From: Hyperoodon ampullatus | Lineage: Eukaryota; Chordata; Mammalia; Artiodactyla; Ziphiidae | Assembly: GCA_949752795.1 (NCBI GenBank) | Contig: CATKHW010000566.1 | Coordinates: forward strand, 186,001-250,000 | DNA length: 64,000 nt | Direction: 5' to 3' | Shown: positions 1 through 10,500 of the stretch, piece by piece | Layout of the letters: every line of letters begins with the position of its first letter | How positions within the stretch are numbered: position 1 is the stretch's first letter | The notes under the pieces: generated by a model | Told to the model about the DNA's origin: nothing | Databases searched by the model: none | The model's input: the letters and a program-made list of their open reading frames with translations, nothing else | Translations under genes and position numbers: made by a program

Positions 1-108
1 CTTACCCTCTGCCATGTCCTAATCCTGATGCGTACGCTGACACTGAACCGTGCGTCCACATGTGCCCTGAACCAGCCCGTGTCCGTACCCTCACCTGTGC
101 CCTAAACC
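1..108 (+). repeat. Partial monomer at left window edge
   Basis: The window opens inside a monomer at about position 59. This partial copy carries CCCTGAACCAGCCC, one C short of the usual CCCTGAACCCAGCCC, and matches 13694-13801 with a CAT/CGT difference near its start. The same one-base-short variant recurs near 25275 and 34289, so it marks the beginning of the alpha block. Confidence 0.9.
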
Positions 109-275
109 TTGCCGTTCCCTAACCCGAACCCTAGCCCGGAACGGAAACCCACCAGCAGCCCCACACTTTACCCTCCGCCGTGCCCTAATCCTGATGCGTA
201 CGCTGACACTGACACGTGTGTCCGCACGTGCCCTGAACCCAGCCCGTGTCCGTACCCTCTTCTGTGCCCTAAACC

Positions 276-442
276 TTGCAATTCGCTAACCAGAACTGTA
301 GCCCGGAACGGAAAACCACCAGCAGCCCTACTCCTTACCCTCCGCGGTGCCCTAATCCTGATGCGTACGCTGACACTGACCGGTGCGTCCGCACGTGCCC
401 TGACCCCACCCGGTGTCCGTACACTCACGTGTGCCCTAAACC
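276..442 (+). repeat. Landmark monomer of the alpha block
   Basis: This monomer begins TTGCAATTCGCTAACC instead of TTGCCGTTCCCTAACC. The same unusual head recurs at 13969, 25657 and 34671, and as TTGCAATTCCCTAACC near 55372. The spacings are 13693, 11688, 9014 and about 20700 bp. They show that the array is built from long units whose length has changed by gain and loss of whole monomers. Confidence 0.9.
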
Positions 443-3400
443 TTGCCGTTCCCTAACACAAACCCTAGCCCGTAACGGAAACCCACCAGCAGCCCTACAC
501 CTTACCCTCCGCCGTGCCCTAATCCTGATGCGTACGCTGACACTGTCCCGTGCGTCCGCAGGTGCCCTTACCCTAGCCCGTGTTCGTACTCTCACCTGTG
601 CCCTAAACCTTGCCGTTCCCTAACCCGAACTCTAACCCGGAACAGAAACCCACCAGCAGCCCTACACCTTACCCTCCACCGCACCTTAATCCTGATGCGT
701 ACGCTGACACTGACCCGTGCATCCACACGGTCCCTGACCCCAGCACGTGTCTGTACCCTCACCTGTGCCCTAAACCTTGCCGTTCCCTATCCCGAACCCT
801 AGCCCGGAACGGAAACCCATCAGCAGACCTCCACCTTACCCTCCGCCATGCCCTAATTCTGATATGTACGCTGACACTGACCCGTGCGTCCGCACGTGCC
901 CTGACCCCAGCCCGTGTCCGTACCCTCACCTGTTCCCTAAACCTTGCCGTTCCCTAACCGAAACCCTAGCCCAGAACAGAAACCCACCAGCAGCCCTACA
1001 CCTTACCCTCCGCCGTGCCCTAAACCTGATGCGTATGCTGACCTTGTCACGTGCGTCCGCACGTGCCCTGACCCCAGCCCGTATCCGTACCCTCATCTGT
1101 GCCCTACAACCTGTGGTTCCCTAACCCGAACCCTAGCCAAGAACAGAAACCCACCAGCAGCCCTACACCTTACCCTCCTCCGTGCCCTAACCCTGATGCG
1201 TACGTTGACACTGACACATGCGTCCGCATGTGCCCTGACCACAGCCCGTGTCCGTAACCTCACCTGTGCCCTAAACCTTGCCGTTCCCTAACTTGCACCG
1301 TAGCCCGGAACGGAAACCCACCAGCAGCCCTACACCTTACCCTCCTCCCTGCCATAAACCTGATGTGTACGCTGACACTGACCTGTGCGTCCGCACGTGC
1401 ACTCACCCCAGCCCGTGTCCATACCCTCTCCTGTGCCCTAAACCTTGCCTTTCCCTAACCCGAACCCTAGCCCGGAACGGAAACCCACCAACAGCCCTAC
1501 ACCATACCCTCCGCCGTGCCCTAATCCTGATGCGTACGCTGACACTGACCCGTGCATCCGCACGTTCCCTGACCCCAGCACGTGTCTGTACCCTCACCTG
1601 TGCCCTGAACCTTGCCGTTCCCTAACCCGAACCCTAGCCCTGAACGGAAACCCACTAGCAGCCCTACACCTTACCCTCCGCCGTGCCCTAATCCTGATGC
1701 GTACGCTGACACTGATCCGTGCATCCGTACGTGCCCTGACCCCAGCACGTGTTTGTACCCTCACCTGTGCCCTAAACCTTGCCGTTCCCTAACCCGAACA
1801 CTAGCCCGGAACGGAAACCCAACAGCAGCCTTACACCTTACCCTCCGCCGTGCCCTAATCCTAATGCGTACGCTGACACTGACCAGTGTGTCCGCACGTG
1901 CCCTGAACCCAGCCCTTGTCTGTTCCCTCACCTGTGCCCTACACGTTGCCGTTCCCTAACCAGAACCGTAGCCCGGAATGGAAACCCACCAACCGCCCTA
2001 CACATTACACTCCGCCGTGCCCTAATCCTGATGCGTACGCTGACACTGACCCATGCGTCCGCACTTGCCTTGACCCCAGCCCGTGTCCGTACCCTCACCT
2101 GTGCCCTAAACCTTGCCATTCCCTAACCCGAACCCCAGCTTGGAACGGAAACCCAACATCAGCCCTACACCTTACCGTACGCCGTGCCCTAATCCTGATG
2201 CGTACGCTGACACTGACTCGTACGTTGGCACGTGCCCTGACCACAGCCCGTGTCCGTACCCTCACCTGTGACCTAAACCTTGCCGTTCCCTAACCCGAAC
2301 CCTAGCCCGGAACGGAAACTCACCAGCAGCCATAAACCTTACCGTCCGCCATGACCTAATTCTGATGCGTACGCTGACACTGAACCGTGCATCCGCACGT
2401 CCTCTGAACCCAGCCCGTGTCCGTACCCTCACCTGTGCCCTAAACCTTGCCGTTCCCTAACCCGAACCCTAGCCCAGAACGGAAACCCAGCAGCAGCCCT
2501 ACAACTTACCCTCCGATGTGCCCTAATCCTGATGCGTACGCTGACACTGAACCGTGCGTCCCCACGTGCACTGACCACAGCCCGTGTCCGTTCCCTCACC
2601 TGTGCCCTAAACCTTGCCGTTCCCTAACCCGATCCCTAGCCCGGAACGGAAACTCACCAGAAGCCAGACACCTTACCCTCCGCCTTGCCCTAATCCTGAT
2701 GCATACGCTGACACTGAACCGTGCTTCCGCACGTGCCCTGACCCCAGCCCGTGTCCGTAACCTCACCTGTGCCCTAAACCTTGCCGTACCCTAACACGAA
2801 CCCTAGCCCGGAACGGAAACCCACCAGCAGCCCTAAACCTTACCCTCCGCCGTGCCCTAATCCTGAGGGGTAGGCTGACACTGACCCGTGCGTCCGCACG
2901 TATCCTGACCCCAGCACGTGTCCGTTCCCTCATCTGTGCCCTAAACCTTGCCGTTCCCTAACCTCAACCCTAGCCCGGAACGGAAACCCACCAGCAGCCC
3001 TACACCTTACCCTCCGCCGTGCCCTAATCCTGATGTGTACACTGACACAGACCCGTGCGTCCGCACGTGTCCTGACCCCAGCCCGTGTCCGTACCCTCAC
3101 CTGTGCCCTAAACCTTGCTGTTCCCTAACCTGAACCGTAGCCCGGTACGGTAACCCACCAGCAGCCCTACACCTTACCCTCCACTGTGACCTAATCCTGA
3201 TGCGTACGCAGACACTGACCCCTGTGTCCGCATGTGCACTGACACCAGCCCGTGTCCATACCCTCACCTGTGCCTTAAAACTTGCCTTTCCCTAACCCGA
3301 ACCCTAGCCCGGAACAGAAACAATACAGCAGCCCTAAACCTTACCCTCCGCCGTGACCTAATCCTGAGGCGTACGCTGACACTGAACCGTGCGTCCGCAC

Positions 3401-3448
3401 GTGCCCTTTCACCAGCACGTATACGTACCCTCACCTCTGCCCTAAACC

Positions 3449-3616
3449 TTGCCGTTCCCTAAATCCAAACCCTAGCCCGGAACGGAAACCCACCAGCAGC
3501 CCTACACCTTACCCTCCCCCGTGCCCTAATCCTGATGCGTACGCTGACATTGACCCGTGCGTCCGCACGGGCCCTGAACCCAGCCCGTGTGTGTACCCTC
3601 ACCTGTCCCCTAAACC
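3449..3616 (+). repeat. 168-bp monomer (rare +1 length variant)
   Basis: This is one of only two monomers longer than 167 bp; the other is 9127-9294, its counterpart in unit B. The extra base lies in the head, where CCCTAACCCGAACCC is replaced by CCCTAAATCCAAACCC. Because 168 is exactly 28 x 6, the insertion restores full hexamer register. It is shared by descent through the 34-monomer duplication. Confidence 0.85.
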
Positions 3617-5288
3617 TTGCCGTTCCATAACCCGAACCCTAGCCCGCAATGGAAACCCCCCAGCCGCCCTACACCTTACCCTCCGCCGTGCCCTAATCCT
3701 GAAGCGTACGCTGACACTGACCCGTGCGTTCGCACGTGCACTGAACCCAGACCGTGTTCGTACCCTCACCTATGCCCTAAAACTTGCCGTTCCCTAACCC
3801 AAACCCTAGCCCGGAATGGAAACCCCCCAGCCTCCCTACACCTTACCCTCCGCCGTGCCCTAATCCTGAAGCGTACGCTGACACTGACCCGTGCGTTCGC
3901 ACGTGCACTGAACCCAGACCGTGTTCGTACCCTCACCTATGCCGTAAAACTTGCCGTTCCCTAACCCGAACCGTAGCCCGGTAAGGAAAACCACCAGCAG
4001 CCCTACACCTTACCCTCCGCGGTGCCATAATCCTGGTGCGTACGCTGACATTGACCCGTGTGTCCGCACGTGCCCTGAACCCATCCCGTGTCCGTACCCT
4101 CACCTGTGCCCTAAACCTTGTCGTTCCCTAACCCGAACCCTAGCCAGGAACGGAGACACACCAGCAGCCCTAAACCTTACCCTCTGCCGTCCCCTAAACC
4201 TGATGCGTACGCTGACACTGACACATGCGTCCACACGTGCCCTGACCCCAGCCCGTGTCCGTAACCTCACCTGTGCCCTAAAACTTGCCGTTCCCTAACT
4301 TGAACCGTAGCCCGGAACGGAAACCCACCAGCAGTCCTACACCTTACCCTCCGCCGTGCCCTAATCCTGATGCGTACGCTGACACTGACCCGTGCGTCCG
4401 CACCTGCTCTGACCCCAGCACGTGTCCGTACCCTCACCTGTGCCCTAAACCTTGCCGTTTCCTAACCCGAACCCTAGCCCGGAACGGAAACCCACCAGCA
4501 GCCCTACACCTTACCCTCCTCCGTGCCCTAATCCTGATGCGTACGCTGACACTGTCCCGTGCGACCCCACGTGCCCTAAACCCAGCACGTGTCCGTACCC
4601 TCACCTGTGCCATAAAACTTGCCGTTACCTAACCCGAACCCTAGCCCGGAACGGAAACCCACCATCAGCCCTACACCTTACCCTCCGCCGTGCCCTAATC
4701 CTGATGTGTAGGCTGACACTGACCCTTGTGTCTGCACGTGCCATGAGCCCAGCCCGTGTCCGTACCATCACCTGTGCCCTAAACCTTGCCGTTTCCAAAA
4801 CGAACCCTAGCCCAGAACGGAAACCCACCAGCAGCCCTACACCTTACCCTCCGCCGTGCCCTAATCCTTATCCGTACGCTGACAATGACCCGTGCGTCCG
4901 CACGTGCCCTGACCCCAGCCGGTGTCCGTAACCTCACCTGTGTCCTAAACCTTGCCGTTCCCTAACCCGAACCCTAGCCCGGGACGGAAACCCACCAGCA
5001 GCCCTAAACCTTACCCTCCGCCGTGCCCTAATCCTGATGCGTGCGCTGACACTGACCCATGCGTCCGCACGTCCTCTGAACCCAGCCCGTGTCCGTACAA
5101 TCACCTGTGCCCTAAATCTTGCCGTTCCCTAACCCGAACCCTAGCCCAGAACGGAAACCCACCAGCAGCCCTACACCTTACCCTCCGCCGTGCCCTAATC
5201 CTGATGCGTACGCTGACACTGTCCCATGCGTCCGCACGTGCCCTGACACCAGCCCGTGTCCGTACCCTCACCTGTGCCCTAAACCTTG

Positions 5289-5321
5289 CCGTTCCCTAAC
5301 CCGAACCCTAGCCCGGAACGG
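5289..5321. repeat. 7-bp inverted repeat around the C-tract block
   Basis: CCGTTCC (5289-5295) and GGAACGG (5315-5321) are exact reverse complements separated by 19 bp that contain most of the four-C-tract block. A hairpin would present the telomere-like sequence as its loop. The arms recur at monomer positions 4-10 and 30-36. Common arm variants are CCATTCC, GAATGG and GAACAG; the first two are CpG transitions that weaken the pairing. Whether the symmetry is functional or a by-product of C-rich hexamers is open. Confidence 0.75.
5294..5314 (-). other. Telomere-like G-quadruplex / i-motif block (one per monomer)
   Basis: The + strand has four CCC tracts separated by TAA, GAA and TAG. The - strand therefore has four GGG tracts with three-nucleotide loops, the classical G3N3 quadruplex pattern and one substitution per loop away from (TTAGGG)n. 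The block sits at monomer positions 9-29 and recurs every 167 bp. Many monomers keep all four tracts. Others lose one, for example CCCAGAAC in place of CCCGGAAC (which only shortens the flank) or TTGAACCGTAG variants that break tracts two and three. That the structure folds in vivo is inference. Confidence 0.8.
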
Positions 5322-5372
5322 AAACCCACCAGCAGTCCTACACCTTACCCTCCCCCGTGCCCTAATCCTGAT

Positions 5373-5380
5373 GCGTACGC
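5373..5380. repeat. 8-bp palindrome GCGTACGC (one per monomer)
   Basis: This is a perfect palindrome at monomer positions 88-95 and contains CGTACG, the BsiWI recognition sequence, so digestion of unmethylated DNA should give a 167-bp ladder. It is retained in most monomers. Frequent variants are GTGTACGC, GCATACGC and GCGTATGC, all explained by transitions at its two CpGs. Other variants replace GATGCG with GAAGCG or GAGGCG just upstream and leave the palindrome intact. Confidence 0.85.
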
Positions 5381-5391
5381 TGACACTGACC

Positions 5392-5405
5392 CGTGCGTCC
5401 GCACG
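5392..5405. repeat. CpG-rich dyad CGTGCG-TC-CGCACG (one per monomer)
   Basis: Perfect 6-bp arms flank a 2-bp centre at monomer positions 107-120, with four CpGs in 14 bp. This is the strongest short-range dyad in the monomer. It is intact in many copies; common single-site decays are CATGCG, CGTGCA and CGTGTG. Dyad-rich satellites have been linked to centromeres that lack a CENP-B box, so the motif is worth noting, but no binding protein can be inferred from sequence alone. Confidence 0.8.
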
Positions 5406-5407
5406 TG
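5402..5407. promoter_or_regulatory. CACGTG (E-box-like) hexamer, first site of the monomer
   Basis: CACGTG overlaps the right arm of the dyad at monomer positions 117-122 and is present in a large share of monomers. It matches the core bound by bHLH-zipper factors such as USF or Myc/Max when CpG-unmethylated. In this context it is more likely part of the satellite sequence than a gene-control element: there is no promoter or gene nearby. Confidence 0.55.
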
Positions 5408-5419
5408 CCCTGACCCCAG

Positions 5420-5425
5420 CACGTG
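5420..5425. promoter_or_regulatory. Second CACGTG, subtype-specific
   Basis: A second CACGTG appears only in monomers where the consensus CAGCCCGTGTCC is replaced by CAGCACGTGTCC, at monomer positions 134-139. The C/A difference is a useful subtype marker that splits monomers into 'AGCCCGTG' and 'AGCACGTG' classes and tracks the higher-order copies. No regulatory role is claimed. Confidence 0.55.
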
Positions 5426-7541
5426 TCCGTACACTCACATGTGCCCTAAACCTTGCCATTCCATAATGCGAACCCTAGCCCGGAATGGAATCCCACCAGC
5501 AGCCCTAAACCTTACCCTCCGCCGTGCCCTAATCTTATTGCGTTCGCTGACAATGACCCGTGCGTCCGAACGTGCCAGGACACCAACACGTGTCCGTACC
5601 CTCACCTGTGCCCTCAATCTTGCCGTTCCCTAACCCGAACCCTAGCCCAGAATGGAAACCCACCAGCAGACCTACACCTTACCCTCCGATGTGCCCTAAT
5701 TCTGGTGCGTACGCTGACACTGACCCGTGCGTACCCACGTGCACTGACCACAGCCCGTGTCCGTTCCCTCACCTGTGCCCTAAACCTTGCCGTTCCCTAA
5801 CCCGAACCATAGCCCTGAACGGAAATTCACCAGAAGCCCGACACCTTACCCTCCCCCTTGCCCTAATCCTGATGCGTACGCTGACACTGAACCGTGCGTC
5901 CGCACGTGCCATGACCCCAGCCCATGTCCGTAACCTCACCTGTGCCGTAAACCTTGCCATTGCCTAACCCGAACACTAGCCAGGAACGGAAACACACCAG
6001 CAGCCCTACACTTTACCCTCTGCCGTCCCCTAATCCTGATGCGTACGCTGACACTGACACATGCGTCCGCACGTGCCCTGACCCCAGCCGGTGTCCGTAA
6101 CCTCACCTGTGCCCTAAATCTTGCCGTTCCCTAACTTGAACCGTAGCCCGGAACGGAAACCCACAAGCAGTCCTACATCTTACCCTCCGCCGTGCCCTAA
6201 TCCTGATGCGTACGCTGACACTGACCCGTGCGTCCGCACGTGCCCTGACCCCAGCACGTGTCCGTACCCTCACATGTGCCCTAAACCTTGCCGTCGCCTA
6301 ACGCGAACCCTAGCCCGGAACGGAATCCCACCAGCAGCCCTACACCTTACCCTCCGCCGTGCCCTAATACTGAAGTGTACGCTGACACTGAACCTTGCGT
6401 CCCCACGTGCCCTGAACCCATCCCGTGTCCGTACCCTCAACTGTGCCCTAAACCTTGCCGTTCCCTACCCCGAACCCTAGACCGCAACGGAAACCAACCA
6501 GCAGCCCTACACCCTACCCTCCTCCGTGCCCTAATCCTGATGCGTACGCTGACACTGACCCATGCGTCCGCACGTGCTCTGACCCCAGCCTCTGTCCATA
6601 ACATCACCTGTGCCCTAAACCTTGCCGTTCCCTAACCCGAACCCTAGCCTGGAACGGAAACCCACCAGCAGCCCTACACCTTACCCTCCGCCGTTCCCTA
6701 ATTCTAATCCGTACGCTGACGCTGACCCGTGCATCCGCACGTGCCCTGACTCAAGCCCGTGTCCGTACCCTCACCTGTACCCTAAACCTTGCCGTTCCCT
6801 AACCCGAACCCTAGCCCGGAACGGAAACCCACTATCAGCCCTACACCTTGCCCTCCGCTGTGCCCTAATACTGATGCGTGCGCTGACACTGACACGTGCA
6901 TCCGCACGTCCTCTGAACCCAGCCCGTGTCCGTACCCTCACCTGTGCCCTAAACCTTGCAGTTCCCTAACCCGAACCCTAGCCCAGAACGGAAACCCACC
7001 AGCAGCCCTACACCTTACCCTCCGATGTGCCCTAATCGTGGTGCGTACGATGACACTGACCCGTGCGTCCCCACGTGCACTGACCACAGCCCGTGTCCGT
7101 TCCCTCACCTGTGCCCTAAACCTTGCCGTTCCCTAACCCGAACCCTAGCCCGGAATGGAAACCCACCAGAAGCCAGCCACCTTACCCTCCGCCTTGCCCT
7201 AATCCTGATGCATACGCTGACACTGAACCGTGCGTCCGCATGTGCCCTGACCACAGCCCGTGTCCGTAACCTCACCTGTGCCCTAAACCTTGCCTTTCCC
7301 TAACCCGAACCCTAGCCCGGAACGGAAACCCACCAGCAGCCCTAAACCTTACCCTCCGCCGTGCCCTAATCCTGAGGCGTACGCTGACACTGACCCGTGC
7401 GTCCGCACGTATCCTTACCCCAGCACGTGTCCGTTCCCTCTTCTGTACCCTAAACCTTGCCGTTCCCTAATCTCAACCCTAGCTCGGAACGGAAACCCAC
7501 CACCAGCCCTACACCTTACCCTCGGCCGTGCCCTAATCCTG

Positions 7542-10500
7542 ATGCGTACGCTGACACTGACCAGTGTGTCCGCACGTGCCCTGAACCCAGCCCTTGTCTG
7601 TTCCCTCACCTGTGCCCTACACGTTGCCGTTCCCTAACCAGAACCGTAGCCCGGAATGGAAACCCACCAACCGCCCTACACATTACAGTCCGCCGTGCCC
7701 TAATCCTGATGCGTACGCTGACACTGACCCATGCGTCCGCACGTGCCTTGACCCCAGCCCGTGTCCGTACCCTCACCTGTGCCCTAAACCTTGCCATTCC
7801 CTAACCCGAACCCTAGCTTGGAACGGAAACCCAACATCAGCCCTACACCTTACCGTACGCCGTGCCCTAATCCTGATGCGTACGCTGACACTGACTCGTA
7901 CGTTGGCACGTGCCCTGACCACAGCCCGTGTCCGTACCCTCACCTGTGACCTAAACCTTGCCGTTCCCTAACCCGAACCCTAGCCCGGAACGGAAACTCA
8001 CCAGCAGCCATAAACCTTACCGTCCGCCATGCCCTAATTCTGATGCGTACGCTGACACTGAACCGTGCATCCGCACGTCCTCTGAACCCAGCCCGTGTCC
8101 GTACCCTCACCTGTGCCCTAAACCTTGCCGTTCCCTAACCCGAACCCTAGCCCAGAACGGAAACCCAGCAGCAGCCCTACAACTTACCCTCCGATGTGCC
8201 CTAATCCTGATGCGTACGCTGACACTGAACCGTGCGTCCCCACGTGCACTGACCACAGCCCGTGTCCGTTCCCTCACCTGTGCCCTAAACCTTGCCGTTC
8301 CCTAACCCGATCCCTAGCCCGGAACGGAAACTCACCAGAAGCCAGACACCTTACCCTCCGCCTTGCCCTAATCCTGATGCATACGCTGACACTGAACCGT
8401 GCTTCCGCACGTGCCCTGACCCCAGCCCGTGTCCGTAACCTCACCTGTGCCCTAAACCTTGCCGTACCCTAACACGAACCCTAGCCCGGAACGGAAACCC
8501 ACCAGCAGCCCTAAACCTTACCCTCCGCCGTGCCCTAATCCTGAGGAGTAGGCTGACACTGACCCGTGCGTCCGCACGTATCCTGACCCCAGCACGTGTC
8601 CGTTCCCTCATCTGTGCCCTAAACCTTGCCGTTCCCTAACCTCAACCCTAGCCCGGAACGGAAACCCACCAGCAGCCCTACACCTTACCCTCCGCCGTGC
8701 CCTAATCCTGATGTGTACACTGACACAGACCCGTGCGTCAGCACGTGTCCTGACCCCAGCCCGTGTCCGTACCCTCACCTGTGCCCTAAACCTTGCTGTT
8801 CCCTAACCTGAACCGTAGCCCGGTACGGTAACCCACCAGCAGCCCTACACCTTACCCTCCTCTGTGACCTAATCCTGTTGCGTACGCAGACACTGACCCC
8901 TGCGTCCGCATGTGCACTGACACCAGCCCGTGTCCATACCCTCACCTGTGCCTTAAAACTTGCCTTTCCCTAACCCGAACCCTAGCCCGGAACGGAAACA
9001 ATACAGCAGCCCTAAACCTTACCCTCCGCCGTGACCTAATCCTGAGGCGTACGCTGACACTGAACCGTGCGTCCGCACGTGCCCTGTCACCAGCACGTAT
9101 CCGTACCCTCACCTCTGCCCTAAACCTTGCCGTTCCCTAAATCCAAACCCTAGCCCGGAACGGAAACCCACCAGCAGCCCTACACCTTACCCTCCCCCGT
9201 GCCCTAATCCTGATGCGTACGCTGACATTGACCCGTGCGTCCGCACGGGCCCTGAACCCAGCCCGTGTGTGTACCCTCACCTGTCCCCTAAACCTTGCCG
9301 TTCCATAACCCGAACCCTAGCCCGCAATGGAAACCCCCCAGCCGCCCTACACCTTACCATCCGCCGTGCCCTAATCCTGAAGCGTACGCTGACACTGACC
9401 CGTGCGTTCGCACGTGCACTGAACCCAGACCGTGTTCGTACCCTCACCTATGCCCTAAAACTTGCCGTTCCCTAACCCAAACCCTAGCCCGGAATGGAAA
9501 CACCCCAGCCTCCCTACACCTTACCCTCCGCCGTGCCCTAATCCTGAAGCGTACGCTGACACTGACCCGTGCGTTCGCACGTGCACTGAACCCAGACCGT
9601 GTTCGTACCCTCACCTATGCCGTAAAACTTGCCGTTCCCTAACCCGAACCGTAGCCCGGTAAGGAAAACCACCAGCAGCCCTACACCTTACCCTCCGCGG
9701 TGCCATAATCCTGGTGCGTACGCTGACATTGACCCGTGTGTCCGCACGTGCCCTGAACCCATCCCGTGTCCGTACCCTCACCTGTGCCCTAAACCTTGTC
9801 GTTCCCTAACCCGAACCCTAGCCAGGAACGGAGACACACCAGCAGCCCTAAACCTTACCCTCTGCCGTCCCCTAAACCTGATGCGTACGCTGACACTGAC
9901 ACATGCGTCCACACGTGCCCTGACCCCAGCCCGTGTCCGTAACCTCACCTGTGCCCTAAAACTTGCCGTTCCCTAACTTGAACCGTAGCCCGGAACGGAA
10001 ACCCACCAGCAGTCCTACACCTTACCCTCCGCCGTGCCCTAATCCTGATGCGTACGCTGACACTGACCCGTGCGTCCGCACCTGCTCTGACCCCAGCACG
10101 TGTCCGTACCCTCACGTGTGCCCTAAACCTTGCCGTTTCCTAACCCGAACCCTAGCCCGGAACGGAAACCCACCAGCAGCCCTACACCTTACCCTCCTCT
10201 GTGCCCTAATCCTGATGCGTACGCTGACACTGTCCCGTGCGACCCCACGTGCCCTAAACCCAGCACGTGTCCGTACCCTCACCTGTGCCATAAAACTTGC
10301 CGTTACCTAACCCGAACCCTAGCCCGGAACGGAAACCCACCATCAGCCCTACACCTTACCCTCCGCCGTGCCCTAATCCTGATGTGTAGGCTGACACTGA
10401 CCCTTGTGTCCGCACGTGCCATGAGCCCAGCCCGTGTCCGTACCATCACCTGTGCCCTAAACCTTGCCGTTTCCAAAACGAACCCTAGCCCAGAACGGAA

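Larger units (their letters stand above)
1..1863 (+). repeat. Alpha block, copy 1
   Basis: About eleven monomers share an order with 13694-15723, 25.2-27.3 kb, 34.2-36.3 kb and, more loosely, 54.9-56.7 kb. The best landmark is a monomer opening TTGCAATTCGCTAAC at 276. Other landmarks are a monomer with CCACCGCACCTTAATC near 677-692 and a monomer opening TTGCCGTTCCCTAACTTGC at 1278. The shift to copy 2 is 13693 bp up to about 1051 and 13860 bp after about 1082, so one monomer is missing from this copy. Confidence 0.85.
5286..5452 (+). repeat. Representative 167-bp monomer
   Basis: This monomer is close to the by-eye consensus, with about five differences, and retains all internal motifs. In monomer coordinates (TTG = 1-3): CCGTTCC at 4-10; telomere-like C-tract block at 9-29; GGAACGG at 30-36; an A/C-rich stretch at 37-62; CCCTCC-GCCGTG at 63-74; CCCTAA at 75-80; GCGTACGC at 88-95; CTGACACTGA at 95-104; dyad CGTGCG-TC-CGCACG at 107-120; CACGTG at 117-122; CCCTGA at 123-128; CCCTCA at 147-152; CCCTAAACC at 159-167. 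Counting hexamers from position 9, almost every block keeps a CCC-like start, so the monomer itself looks like a decayed six-base array. The start point is arbitrary, chosen at the best conserved landmark. Confidence 0.9.
1864..7541 (+). repeat. Higher-order unit A (34 monomers, 5678 bp)
   Basis: Unit A matches 7542-13219 at a constant shift of 5678 bp, exactly 34 x 167. By eye the identity is about 99%. The left boundary is set by mismatches at 1863 and 1847 and continuous agreement afterwards. The copies share rare features: a 168-bp monomer (3449-3616), a one-base-short monomer whose head reads GTTTCCAAAACGAACC (near 4790), and a monomer with TTGCCGTCGCCTAACGCG near 6288. Example differences are CACTTGCC at 2063 against CACGTGCC in unit B, and ACCCCAGC at 2141 against ACCCTAGC. 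Confidence 0.9.

Noticed and set aside
109..456. 115-residue open frame, the first of a large family of similar + strand frames
   Set aside because: It opens at TTG inside the repeat landmark, recurs at every monomer in a rotating frame (167 is not a multiple of 3) and ends at the TAA of CCCTAA two monomers later. Its peptide shows simple two-residue periodicity. No promoter, Kozak context, intron or poly-A signal supports it.
4452..4931. 159-residue open frame, repeated at 10130-10609
   Set aside because: The frame is extended by the one-base-short GTTTCCAAAACGAACC monomer. Its recurrence is explained by the A/B duplication and not by conservation of a protein.
5294..5314. tRNA-derived repeat (B box of an RNA polymerase III promoter)
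   Set aside because: The - strand GGTTCGGGTTA resembles only the first six bases of the B box GGTTCGANNCC; no A box, cloverleaf or terminator T run accompanies it.
5289..5321. CENP-B box in the monomer head
   Set aside because: The reverse strand has TTCGGGTTAGG, which matches the first part of the TTCGnnnnAnnCGGG core, but the required final CGGG is absent.
5402..5407. Promoter for satellite transcription
   Set aside because: A CACGTG alone is not a promoter; no TATA box, initiator or downstream transcript boundary can be identified.
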